Below are positions 6,964 to 13,897 of a stretch of DNA of 30,093 bases, one piece after another. Each line of letters opens with the position of its first letter. The first letter of the stretch is position 1. The stretch lies in NCBI GenBank assembly GCA_018224345.1, contig JAGTUW010000383.1, positions 1 through 30,093 of the forward strand. Reading direction: 5' to 3'. This DNA is from Bacteroidota bacterium (GTDB taxonomy: Bacteria > Bacteroidota > Ignavibacteria > SZUA-365). Under the pieces are notes generated by a model that made no database searches, was not told where the DNA came from, and was given only the letters and a program-made list of their open reading frames with translations. A program made the translations under genes and the position numbers.

Positions 6964-8229
6964 ATGGACGAATTGCGGATTGGTATGGAGTTTCGGCAGT
7001 ATATAGGCGTGTCTTTCATGTTGGGCGTTCTGCTCCTGTCCGCCGACGTTCACACGCCATTATACGCGCAGAAGAAAACCACGTCGAATGTCAAGGGAAG
7101 GCAGAAGGAACTCAATGAGCTGCGTTCCGAAATCCGGCGTTACGAGACACGCATCAAGGAAAGCGAGAAGCGTGAACGCGGCACGTTGCAACAACTCGAT
7201 GACTATGATCGGCAGACGTCCCTTCTCCGCACATTACTCTCGAGATTGACGGAGGACATCGCCCAGAACCAGAAAGAAATCGCCATCGCGCGGCTCAATC
7301 TCGCCACGGCGGAAAAGGAACTGCGGAAGCTCAAGCGTGAATTTGCGCGTATTGTGGTGAGCATGTATAAACGGGGGCGAACACATGACACCGAATTGCT
7401 GCTCTCCGCAAGGAACATCAACGAAATGTTCATCCGCTCGAAATACCTGAAAGCATACTCCGAGAAGCAGCGTGGCGATGCAATACGGATCAGAAAAAGA
7501 AAAGAGGAAATAGAACTCCAGAAATTTGTTCTTGAGGAAAAGCTCAAGGAACAGCAACTGGCCATTCAGGAAAAACGTGCCGAGGAGGGACTGCTGCGCC
7601 GCAGGGTTACCGAACAGCGGGGTCTTCTCAACAAGGTGCGGCAGGACAGGGAGTCCTATGAATCACAACTGCGTCGCAAACAGGCTGCCGCGCGCAAGGT
7701 GGAACGCATTATCGCAGATCTTATCGAGCGTGAGAGAAAGCGGTTGGAGGAAGCGCGGCGCAAGAAAGCCGAAAAGACGGGGAAAGCGGCGGCTCCGCTG
7801 CCTAATGTCCCGATCGCGAATACAACATTCGGCAAACTTCGTGGCCGGCTGCCCTGGCCTGTCGCCCAGGGCGCTGTTGTCGAGACATTCGGGGAACATG
7901 TCAATCCGCGGGTGGGAACGGTGACTATCAACAATGGCATAGAGATCTCGACACCCAATGGCTCGCAAGTGCGTTCTGTAGCCGACGGTACCGTCACCAT
8001 GATTCGCTTCATCGCAGGTTTCGGTAATCTCGTCATCATCAATCACAACGACAAGTTTCTGACCGTCTATGCACATCTTTCCGAAGTACTTGTCCGCATG
8101 GACAAGAAAGTCAAGGCGGGACAGGTGATTGCGCGCTCAGGAGAGGGGATTTCCGGACCACGGCTTCATTTCGAACTCTGGCATGACAAGATAAAGCTCG
8201 ACCCTCTCCTCTGGCTGGCCAGGCGTTGA
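6964..8229 (+). CDS. envC: EnvC-like murein hydrolase activator with degenerate LytM domain
   Basis: A signal peptide (about residues 1-36, ending PLYAQ) is followed by a long coiled coil (about 45-270, rich in Lys/Glu/Arg) and a C-terminal LytM/M23 domain (about 297-420). In active M23 peptidases the zinc ligands lie in HxGxD and HxH. Here these read NNGIE (323-327) and RLH (400-402), so His, Asp and one His are lost; H371 (YAHL) and H402 remain. This is the pattern of EnvC, which does not cut peptidoglycan itself but activates amidases during cell division. Such an activator role is inferred. ATG 6964 gives 421 residues; ATG 6985 is a credible alternative and gives a tidier signal peptide. 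It follows the TPR and DUF4292-like genes and converges with the CBS gene. Confidence 0.88.
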   Translation: MDELRIGMEFRQYIGVSFMLGVLLLSADVHTPLYAQKKTTSNVKGRQKELNELRSEIRRYETRIKESEKRERGTLQQLDDYDRQTSLLRTLLSRLTEDIAQNQKEIAIARLNLATAEKELRKLKREFARIVVSMYKRGRTHDTELLLSARNINEMFIRSKYLKAYSEKQRGDAIRIRKRKEEIELQKFVLEEKLKEQQLAIQEKRAEEGLLRRRVTEQRGLLNKVRQDRESYESQLRRKQAAARKVERIIADLIERERKRLEEARRKKAEKTGKAAAPLPNVPIANTTFGKLRGRLPWPVAQGAVVETFGEHVNPRVGTVTINNGIEISTPNGSQVRSVADGTVTMIRFIAGFGNLVIINHNDKFLTVYAHLSEVLVRMDKKVKAGQVIARSGEGISGPRLHFELWHDKIKLDPLLWLARR

Positions 8230-8254
8230 AAGAGACATCCTGGCCTCTCAACGC
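8223..8254. terminator. Hairpin spanning the two convergent stop codons
   Basis: A 7-bp stem pairs 8223-8229 with 8248-8254. Its two arms contain the stop codon of the EnvC-like gene (8227-8229) and that of the CBS gene (8250-8248 on the minus strand). There is no T tract on either side, so intrinsic termination is uncertain. Confidence 0.4.
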
Positions 8255-8685
8255 ATATCGTTCCCTGTGATATAGTCTTTTAAATACCGGATGGTTATAT
8301 CTTTTTCGTCATGTTGCGATTTTACGAGATCGCCGATGGAGACCATGCCGGCAATCCTGTCTTCCGCGAGCACGGGGAGATGGCGGATACGCTTGGTCGT
8401 CATGACATGCATGGCGACGCTGACCTCGTCCTCAAGTTGAGAAATGATAAGATTGCGCGACATGACTTCGCGTACAGGTATTTCCGAGAGACGGTCGGCG
8501 GAGGAAACGACGACGCGGAGAATATCCCGCTCGGTGAATATACCGATCGGGTGCGCATTCTCCATGACAAGCAATGAGCCGATATTGTATGTGATAAGCA
8601 TATCAACAGCATCCTTGACCGATTTTTCCGGATCGATGCTGAAGACGGTGCTCCCCTTCACCTTGATGATGTCCTTGAGTTTCAT
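8248..8685 (-). CDS. Two-CBS-domain protein
   Basis: This 145-residue protein consists of a tandem CBS pair and little else. CBS1 lies at about residues 8-60, with IGSLLVMEN and PIGIFTERDILR; CBS2 at about 73-125, with VMSRNLI and HLPVLAEDRIAGMVSIGDLVK. Both halves carry the G-I-F/V-S-x-x-D motif of adenosyl-nucleotide binding. Stand-alone CBS pairs sense AMP/ATP or related nucleotides and regulate other proteins; the partner is not visible here. AGAGGAGA lies 8 bases before the ATG. The gene is monocistronic, converging with the EnvC-like gene 18 bases away and lying downstream of the mmd operon terminator. Confidence 0.92.
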   Translation of the reverse strand: MKLKDIIKVKGSTVFSIDPEKSVKDAVDMLITYNIGSLLVMENAHPIGIFTERDILRVVVSSADRLSEIPVREVMSRNLIISQLEDEVSVAMHVMTTKRIRHLPVLAEDRIAGMVSIGDLVKSQHDEKDITIRYLKDYITGNDMR

Positions 8686-8759
8686 GACCGGGTCTCCTCT
8701 GGAGAAATGAAATGGGATATGCGTTCATAGAATAGGAATTGAGGAAAAGAAAAGCAAAT

Positions 8760-8808
8760 GGGGTGCTTCACCGCCATCGCGTTCAGTCACGACAGGATGA
8801 AGCACCCC
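8760..8808 (-). terminator. Terminator of the mmd operon
   Basis: A perfect 11-bp stem (8760-8770 with 8798-8808) is followed on the minus strand by ATTTGCTTTTCTTTTCC, a T-rich tail. It lies 41 bases after the mmdB stop. The loop is long (27 bases) with little internal structure. Confidence 0.7.
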
Positions 8809-8849
8809 GGCTCGTTTGCCTGCCGCACGCATTGCACGGCCCGGCGATA

Positions 8850-9986
8850 TCAGAGCAGGAAGGATATGAGAATCCCGGCTGCGACGGCAGACCCGATCAC
8901 ACCGGAAACATTCGGAGCCATGGCATGCATGAGCAGGAAATTGTCCTGGTCATACGTCCGTCCGATCGCATGCACGACGCGAGCGGAGTCAGGTACCGCC
9001 GAAACACCCGCAGCACCGATCAGCGGATTGATCTTGTTGCCTTCCTTCAGGAAGAGATTCATGAACTTGGCAAAGAGCAGGCCGCAGGCGGTTGCAACCG
9101 CAAAGGATCCGGCACCCAGGACAAATATGAGTACGGACTGCGACGTAAGAAATGTTGTCGCCTGTGTCGATGCGCCGACCGTAACACCGAGCAGAATCGT
9201 GACTGTATCAATCAACGGGTTCCTCGCGGTTTCCATCAGCCGTTTCGTCACGCCACTCTCCTTGAGAAGGTTACCGAAGAACAGCATTCCCAGCAGGGGC
9301 AGCGATCCTGGAGAAATAAAACCGGTGGCAAGAAAGCCGATGATCGGGAACATGATTTTCTCGTTCGTCGATACCGCACGCGGTGGTTTCATCCTGATGA
9401 GACGTTCCTTTTTGTTCGTCAGCAGACGCATGATGGGCGGCTGGATGATGGGGACAAGTCCCATATACGAGTAGGCCGCGATCGCGATGGCGCCGAGCAG
9501 ATGCGGCGCGAGTTTGGAGGCGATGAAGATGGCCGTCGGACCGTCGGCACCGCCGATGATTCCGATGGCACCGGCCTCGTCCGGACTGAAGCCGAGCGCG
9601 AGGGCGCCGAGCAGGGTCAGGAATATGCCCACCTGCGAGGCTGCGCCGAGCAGCATGAGTTTCGGATTTGAGAGCATGGCGGAAAAATCCGTCATGGCGC
9701 CTATCCCGAGAAAAATCAACGGTGGGTAAATACCCTTGACAACCCCATAATACAGGTAGTTCATCACGCTGCCGTCTTCATAAATTCCGATCTGCATACC
9801 GACATCCTCCGTGAAGGGGATGTTTCCGATCAGAATTCCGAAACCGATAGGCACAAGCAACAGCGGTTCGTAATCCTTCGTGATGGCGATGAAAATGAAA
9901 AAGAGCCCGGCGGCGATCATGACCAAATGTCCCACCGTCATATTCGCAAAGCCACTGTACGAGAGGAAGTGGAAAAATCCTTCCAT
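8850..9986 (-). CDS. mmdB: Sodium-pumping decarboxylase, membrane subunit beta
   Basis: The 378-residue, very hydrophobic protein belongs to the OadB/GcdB/MmdB family. It carries the family hallmarks: GGADGPT (145-151) with the conserved Asp at 148, AAYSYMGLVPIIQPP (170-184) with its Tyr, and the C-terminal block NPLIGAAGVSAVP-SARV with HAMAPNVSGVIGSA (354-367). In this family the subunit decarboxylates carboxybiotin and couples this to export of sodium ions across the inner membrane; the Asp and Tyr are implicated in sodium binding. It is the last gene of the operon and starts 5 bases after the mmdC stop; its GGAGGG Shine-Dalgarno lies inside the end of mmdC, implying coupled translation. 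The beta subunit alone does not reveal the acyl substrate; that call rests on the first gene. Confidence 0.95.
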   Translation of the reverse strand: MEGFFHFLSYSGFANMTVGHLVMIAAGLFFIFIAITKDYEPLLLVPIGFGILIGNIPFTEDVGMQIGIYEDGSVMNYLYYGVVKGIYPPLIFLGIGAMTDFSAMLSNPKLMLLGAASQVGIFLTLLGALALGFSPDEAGAIGIIGGADGPTAIFIASKLAPHLLGAIAIAAYSYMGLVPIIQPPIMRLLTNKKERLIRMKPPRAVSTNEKIMFPIIGFLATGFISPGSLPLLGMLFFGNLLKESGVTKRLMETARNPLIDTVTILLGVTVGASTQATTFLTSQSVLIFVLGAGSFAVATACGLLFAKFMNLFLKEGNKINPLIGAAGVSAVPDSARVVHAIGRTYDQDNFLLMHAMAPNVSGVIGSAVAAGILISFLL

Positions 9987-9991
9987 GTTCC

Positions 9992-10435
9992 CTACCCTCC
10001 AATCTCAAACAGTGGAGCGGCTTCGAGGACGTTCTCCCCCTGTTGCACATTCATCTTCGTAATGCTGCCGTCCGTCGGGGAAACAATGTTGTTTTCCATT
10101 TTCATCGCTTCCATGATGAGAACGACGTCACCGGCCTTGATCGTGTCGCCCTCGCGTCGTTTGATTTCCAGTATCGTTCCGGGAAGCGGCGCCTTGACGA
10201 CCTTCCCCTTGTTTTCTTCGGGTGCCGCCGTAGATTTCGAACGCTCCGTGGATGACGTATATACCGGTGTTCGTGTCAATGTCGGTGTCTTCGAAACCTT
10301 GCGTTCAGCTTCGAATTGCACTTCATACATCGTTCCATTCACTTCAATCGAGGCGATACCGTCCCCGATGTCCTTTATATCCACGGAGTAATCATTCCCG
10401 TGAATTTTCATCTTGAATGTTCTTTTGGAATCCAT
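9992..10435 (-). CDS. mmdC: Biotin carrier subunit of the sodium-pumping decarboxylase
   Basis: The 147-residue protein ends in a biotinyl domain (about 78-147) with the attachment motif EAMKMEN, biotin on K112. The N-terminal 45 residues form a small beta domain; a Pro/Thr/Ser/Lys-rich linker (about 46-78) joins the two, as usual for the swinging arm of these pumps. It carries the carboxyl group from the carboxyltransferase to the membrane subunit. The reading frame is open further upstream into mmdD, but ATG 10435 is preceded by AGGA at the right distance and the extra residues resemble no protein, so this start is preferred. It lies 16 bases after mmdD and 5 before mmdB. A second in-frame ATG at codon 9 is possible. 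Confidence 0.93.
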   Translation of the reverse strand: MDSKRTFKMKIHGNDYSVDIKDIGDGIASIEVNGTMYEVQFEAERKVSKTPTLTRTPVYTSSTERSKSTAAPEENKGKVVKAPLPGTILEIKRREGDTIKAGDVVLIMEAMKMENNIVSPTDGSITKMNVQQGENVLEAAPLFEIGG

Positions 10436-10451
10436 GTTCCTGTGACCTCTG

Positions 10452-10913
10452 TCAGGGTTTGGTAATCTGGTTGCCGGGAAAAGGCCGCATACTGTAGAGC
10501 TTCGAACTCCAGGGAGAATACGGACGGGAAATGCGCTTGATAGTGATGATGGTTTTCTCCTCATCGTGCAGTTCGAACAGGTGCATTTGCAATGCGACGG
10601 CGATCGCCGAAACGACTTCACCGGAAACCCCGTTGGTCGCCGGTTTCGTTTCGCCCTCTTCGGTTGCACCGATTTCATGCTTCTTGCGATTGACGGCGAT
10701 CTTGAGAATACGGACCAGCACCGAGATAATTGTCAATGAGATAAATACGATCAGAATGCCGACAAAGGCGATCATGAACCCGTCGCCCTGCGCAATGCTT
10801 TCAAGTCCGATATACTCCCATGTCCCCTCCGAAACGGCCTGCATGAGAGTGTCGCCAGGTGATGGGGCAAGACTGTCGGCGACAGTCGTTGTTTGAAGCA
10901 GTGTATTCTGCAT
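10452..10913 (-). CDS. mmdD: Sodium-pumping decarboxylase, small membrane subunit (OadG/MmdD family)
   Basis: The 153-residue protein has one membrane segment (about residues 44-68, GFMIAFVGILIVFISLTIIS) followed by a basic stop-transfer (KIAVNRKK). The rest is a soluble domain: EVVSAIAVALQMHLFELH, then a strand with ITIKRISRPYSPWSSKLYSMR. That AIA-AL segment and the end ISRPYSPWS are typical of the OadG_gamma/MmdD family, which tethers and stabilises the complex. It starts 9 bases after the mmdA stop; the TAA stop is part of its Shine-Dalgarno (TAAGGAAA), pointing to coupling. It lies between mmdA and mmdC as in known methylmalonyl-CoA decarboxylase operons; no separate mmdE is seen. Confidence 0.9.
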   Translation of the reverse strand: MQNTLLQTTTVADSLAPSPGDTLMQAVSEGTWEYIGLESIAQGDGFMIAFVGILIVFISLTIISVLVRILKIAVNRKKHEIGATEEGETKPATNGVSGEVVSAIAVALQMHLFELHDEEKTIITIKRISRPYSPWSSKLYSMRPFPGNQITKP

Positions 10914-10922
10914 GATGTTTCC

Positions 10923-12479
10923 TTACAACGGGATATTGCCGTGTTTTTTCATCGGGAGCGAATCACGCTTGGTGCTCAGGCTCCGCAGTGCACGAATGAT
11001 GCGAAAACGTGAATTGCGGGGTTCGATGACGTCATCGATATACCCATATTTGGCCGCGACATACGGTGTGGCAAATTTATTGCGATACTCCTCTTCCATC
11101 ATACCGATGAATTGCGCGCGCGCCTCAGCGTCTTTTTTCGAGAGTTCCCTGCTGTAGAGTACCTCGATGGCACCGCGTGGCCCCATCACTGCGATCTCCG
11201 CAGTGGGCCAGGCATAATTGATGTCACCACGCAGATGCTTCGAACCCATCACATCGTATGCGCCGCCGTAAGCTTTGCGGAGAATGACCGTCACCTTCGG
11301 TACCGTAGCTTCACCATAGGCATACAGCAACTTCGCACCGTGGATAATGATACCACCGTACTCCTGGGCCGTCCCCGGCAAAAATCCCGGGACATCGACG
11401 AGCGTGACGATCGGAATATTGAAGGCATCGCAGAAGCGGATAAAGCGCGCGGCCTTGCGCGAGGCACTGATGTCGAGTACGCCGGCCAGATAGCTTGGCT
11501 GATTTGCCACGAGACCGACGGATTGACCGTCGAAACGTGCGAAACCGACAATCATGTTCGGCGCGAAATTGCGCTGCACTTCAAGAAACTCGCCATAATC
11601 GACAATTGCATGGATGACATCCTTTACATCATATGGTTTGTTGGGATGTTCGGGAATGATATCATTGAGTCCGTCCTCGAGCCGGTCGATGGGGTCCTCG
11701 CAATCCATCCGCGGAGGGTCTTCCAAATTGTTCTGCGGCATGTAACTGAGCAGCTTTCGCATGATCATGATCTGCTCCTCGTCGTCCTCGCAGGCAAAAT
11801 GCGACACACCGGATTTTGCATTGTGTATGGAAGCGCCCCCAAGCTCCTCGGTGGTCACATCCTCATTCGTCACTGATTTGACGACTTTCGGCCCGGTGAC
11901 GAACATATAGCTCGTGTCCTTGGTCATCAGGATGAAATCGGTGATAGCCGGAGAATACACTGCGCCACCCGCACAGGGACCAAAAATACCAGAGATCTGG
12001 GGAATGACACCGGAGGCCAGAATATTGCGCTGGAAGATTTCGGCATAGCCACCGAGACTTTTCACACCCTCCTGGATACGGGCGCCACCGGAATCGTTGA
12101 GACCGATCACCGGTGCACCGGCCTTCATCGCCATGTCCATGATCTTGCAGATTTTCGCTGCATACATCTCCGAGAGCGATCCCCCGAAGACGGTGAAATC
12201 CTGTGAAAATACGTACACAAGGCGTCCGTCAATCGTGCCGTAGCCCGTGACGACGCCGTCGGAAAGATATGCCTCGTTTTCGAGGCCGAAATCGATACAG
12301 CGGTGGCTGACAAACATGTCGAACTCTTCGAAACTTCCTTCATCGAGAAGAAGGTCGAGCCGCTCACGCGCCGTCAGCTTCCCTTTGGCGTGCTGCGACG
12401 CAATACGCTTCTCTCCACCCCCCATTCTCGCCTCAATGCGTTTCTCAAGGAGTTCCTTGATCTTGTCTTCGATTGCCAT
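10923..12479 (-). CDS. mmdA: Methylmalonyl-CoA decarboxylase alpha subunit (acyl-CoA carboxyltransferase)
   Basis: The 518-residue protein is a full-length carboxyltransferase of the PccB/MmdA type. Seen: a leading helix with GGGEKRIASQHAKGKLTARERL, the acyl-CoA-binding part with GGSLSEMYAAKI and LNDSGGARIQEG, and the oxyanion-type glycine motifs GPCAGGAVYSP and KAYGGAYDVMGSK. It transfers the carboxyl group from methylmalonyl-CoA to biotin, giving propionyl-CoA. Because it is followed by mmdD, mmdC and mmdB and no biotin carboxylase gene is adjacent, the decarboxylating, sodium-exporting role is more likely than propionyl-CoA carboxylation. Glutaconyl-CoA as substrate is less likely since that alpha subunit is longer and different. 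AAAGGACG precedes the ATG, and a consensus promoter lies about 94 bases upstream. Confidence 0.93.
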   Translation of the reverse strand: MAIEDKIKELLEKRIEARMGGGEKRIASQHAKGKLTARERLDLLLDEGSFEEFDMFVSHRCIDFGLENEAYLSDGVVTGYGTIDGRLVYVFSQDFTVFGGSLSEMYAAKICKIMDMAMKAGAPVIGLNDSGGARIQEGVKSLGGYAEIFQRNILASGVIPQISGIFGPCAGGAVYSPAITDFILMTKDTSYMFVTGPKVVKSVTNEDVTTEELGGASIHNAKSGVSHFACEDDEEQIMIMRKLLSYMPQNNLEDPPRMDCEDPIDRLEDGLNDIIPEHPNKPYDVKDVIHAIVDYGEFLEVQRNFAPNMIVGFARFDGQSVGLVANQPSYLAGVLDISASRKAARFIRFCDAFNIPIVTLVDVPGFLPGTAQEYGGIIIHGAKLLYAYGEATVPKVTVILRKAYGGAYDVMGSKHLRGDINYAWPTAEIAVMGPRGAIEVLYSRELSKKDAEARAQFIGMMEEEYRNKFATPYVAAKYGYIDDVIEPRNSRFRIIRALRSLSTKRDSLPMKKHGNIPL

Positions 12480-12572
12480 GGTAAGCCGTCCTTTAGACGT
12501 TTGTTGTTAAGAAATGCGGAAAACCTCATTTCCCCAGTTATCGGTTTTGTAATTCAAATCTCCCAATTGTAA

Positions 12573-12603
12573 CAAAATTAGCGATTTCCGATACCATTTA
12601 CAA
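12573..12603 (-). promoter_or_regulatory. Bacteroidota-type promoter of the mmd operon
   Basis: On the minus strand TTG (12603-12601) is followed after exactly 20 bases by TAATTTTG (12580-12573), an exact match to TTG-N20-TAnnTTTG. Transcription would begin near 12569, giving a leader of about 90 bases before mmdA. Confidence 0.7.
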
Positions 12604-12679
12604 CGGCATACGGTATCAGTGAACGGATGCACAAACACACCCGCTGCGGCATCATCATCAAGCGATCGAGGAAGTCATG

Positions 12680-12706
12680 AATGAGGAGTGAGGAATGAGG
12701 AGTGAG
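12680..12706. repeat. Two copies of a 14-base purine-rich repeat
   Basis: AATGAGGAGTGAGG occurs at 12680-12693 and again, short by one base, at 12694-12706. The surrounding bases (ATGAATG before and after) are similar in composition. This is simple non-coding sequence; whether it recurs elsewhere in the genome cannot be seen here. Confidence 0.7.
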
Positions 12707-12829
12707 TCGTGATGAATGAAGGGAGCAGGGGGATGCTGCGCGCAGGAAAATGCATGACCGGTCACATGCACCATACTCGGGCATTTTTCGTATATTGTCA
12801 CTCATATTGTGTCTCCATTGACGGGAGCG

Positions 12830-13897
12830 ATGAACAGGCAACGCACGATCTCCATTCTGAAAGTCACGATCACTGCGCTGATCGTTATCTTCTCCATTTA
12901 CTTCTCCGTCTGGAAAGTCGACTTCACCGAACTCGGCCGAAGTTTCCGTACGGCGAATTACTGGTATGCACTGCTTATCATCATCCCGATCGTCGCATCG
13001 CATTATGTACGTGCTCTGCGCTGGCGTGTGATACTCGAGCGCATCCACCCGCATGTACAGACGCGCAACCTCTTCGGCGGTGTCATGATCGGGTATTTCA
13101 TGAACAATCTGATACCACGCAGCGGTGAATTCGTGCGCCCGTGGTTTACCGCACAGGAAGAGAAGGAAACAACCTTCAGTTCACTGCTCGGCAGTATTAT
13201 CGTGGAACGCTTTATCGACACGGTGGCCCTGCTGCTGCTGATCGCGGCGATTCTGCTGGTTGATGCAGGTTTATTCGACGGTTTCGAAGAAGTCGGTGTC
13301 AAGGCCGATGTCATCCGCCCCATCATCTATATGGCAATTCTGCTCGGGATTGTCTTCATCCTGATTGCACCGAGCAAAGCAGGACTCTGGCTCGCGGAAA
13401 CCATGAGCAAACCGCTTGAATGGATCGCGCTGCGTTTCGGGATAGTGAAGCTCGCACAATTGCGCAGCAGCGTACTCGATGTGTTCCGTTCACTCCAGCT
13501 CGGCTTTGGCGCCATACGCAGCACTCGCCAGGTGCTGCTCGTCCTCATGCATACCGTTCTGCTCTATTTTCTGTACATGATTCCTTTGTGGATTATGTTC
13601 AAGGCCTTTCCGAGCGGCGCAAATCCGGAAGCGACGCTGTTCGCCGCCACGGAAATCTGGGCAGTGACCGCGCTCGGCTACGCCGTGGCTCCCACACCCG
13701 GTGCCTTCGGCGTCTTCCATGTCACTGCACGAATTGCATTGATGAAATTCGTGAACTTCACCGAAGCCGATGCTGTGGCCTATGCCACGCTGACGCATTT
13801 CGTCAATTATTGCGTACCGATTATCATCGGCATTTACTACCTGACGACGCGCAATCTCTCATTCTCCACTCTCATGCGTGCACGCGAGAGAATATGA
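12830..13897 (+). CDS. Flippase-like membrane protein (lysylphosphatidylglycerol synthase TM domain, UPF0104)
   Basis: The 355-residue protein has about eight hydrophobic segments and the signatures of the UPF0104/LPG_synthase_TM family: HYVRALRWRVIL, then GYFMNNLIPRSGEFVRPW, then IIVERFIDT, and near the C-terminus YAVAPTPGAFGVFH. The group includes the membrane half of MprF and relatives thought to move lipids or lipid-linked sugars across the membrane; the aminoacyl-transferase half of MprF is absent. ATG 12830 is chosen because GGGAG lies just before it; an in-frame GTG at 12809 has no such site. It overlaps the next gene by 4 bases (ATGA). A glycosyltransferase lies one gene on, consistent with glycolipid work, but the substrate is not visible. 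Confidence 0.9.
   Translation: MNRQRTISILKVTITALIVIFSIYFSVWKVDFTELGRSFRTANYWYALLIIIPIVASHYVRALRWRVILERIHPHVQTRNLFGGVMIGYFMNNLIPRSGEFVRPWFTAQEEKETTFSSLLGSIIVERFIDTVALLLLIAAILLVDAGLFDGFEEVGVKADVIRPIIYMAILLGIVFILIAPSKAGLWLAETMSKPLEWIALRFGIVKLAQLRSSVLDVFRSLQLGFGAIRSTRQVLLVLMHTVLLYFLYMIPLWIMFKAFPSGANPEATLFAATEIWAVTALGYAVAPTPGAFGVFHVTARIALMKFVNFTEADAVAYATLTHFVNYCVPIIIGIYYLTTRNLSFSTLMRARERI

Larger units (their letters stand above)
12480..12829. other. Intergenic region between the mmd operon and the flippase-like gene
   Basis: This 350-base divergent gap contains the mmd promoter (12573-12603), a 14-base tandem repeat (12680-12706) and a perfect 10-bp palindrome TGACCGGTCA (12755-12764) flanked by TGCA on both sides. 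TATATTGT at 12791-12798 is a possible minus-7 element for the flippase gene, but no TTG is found 20 bases upstream. I see no gene in it. Confidence 0.6.

Noticed and set aside
8739..9671. A 310-codon open frame on the plus strand
   Set aside because: It is antisense to mmdB and overlaps the operon terminator; the translation is Arg/His/Gln-rich and resembles nothing.
10436..10678. N-terminal extension of the biotin carrier gene
   Set aside because: The frame is open upstream, but it overlaps mmdD, and a well-placed ribosome-binding site precedes ATG 10435.
12680..12706. Short direct repeats considered as a CRISPR array
   Set aside because: The copies are adjacent with no spacers, and there are no cas genes.
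13420..13893. N-terminal extension of the Old Yellow Enzyme
   Set aside because: It lies inside the flippase-like gene and resembles no part of the family; the real start at 13894 overlaps the flippase stop.
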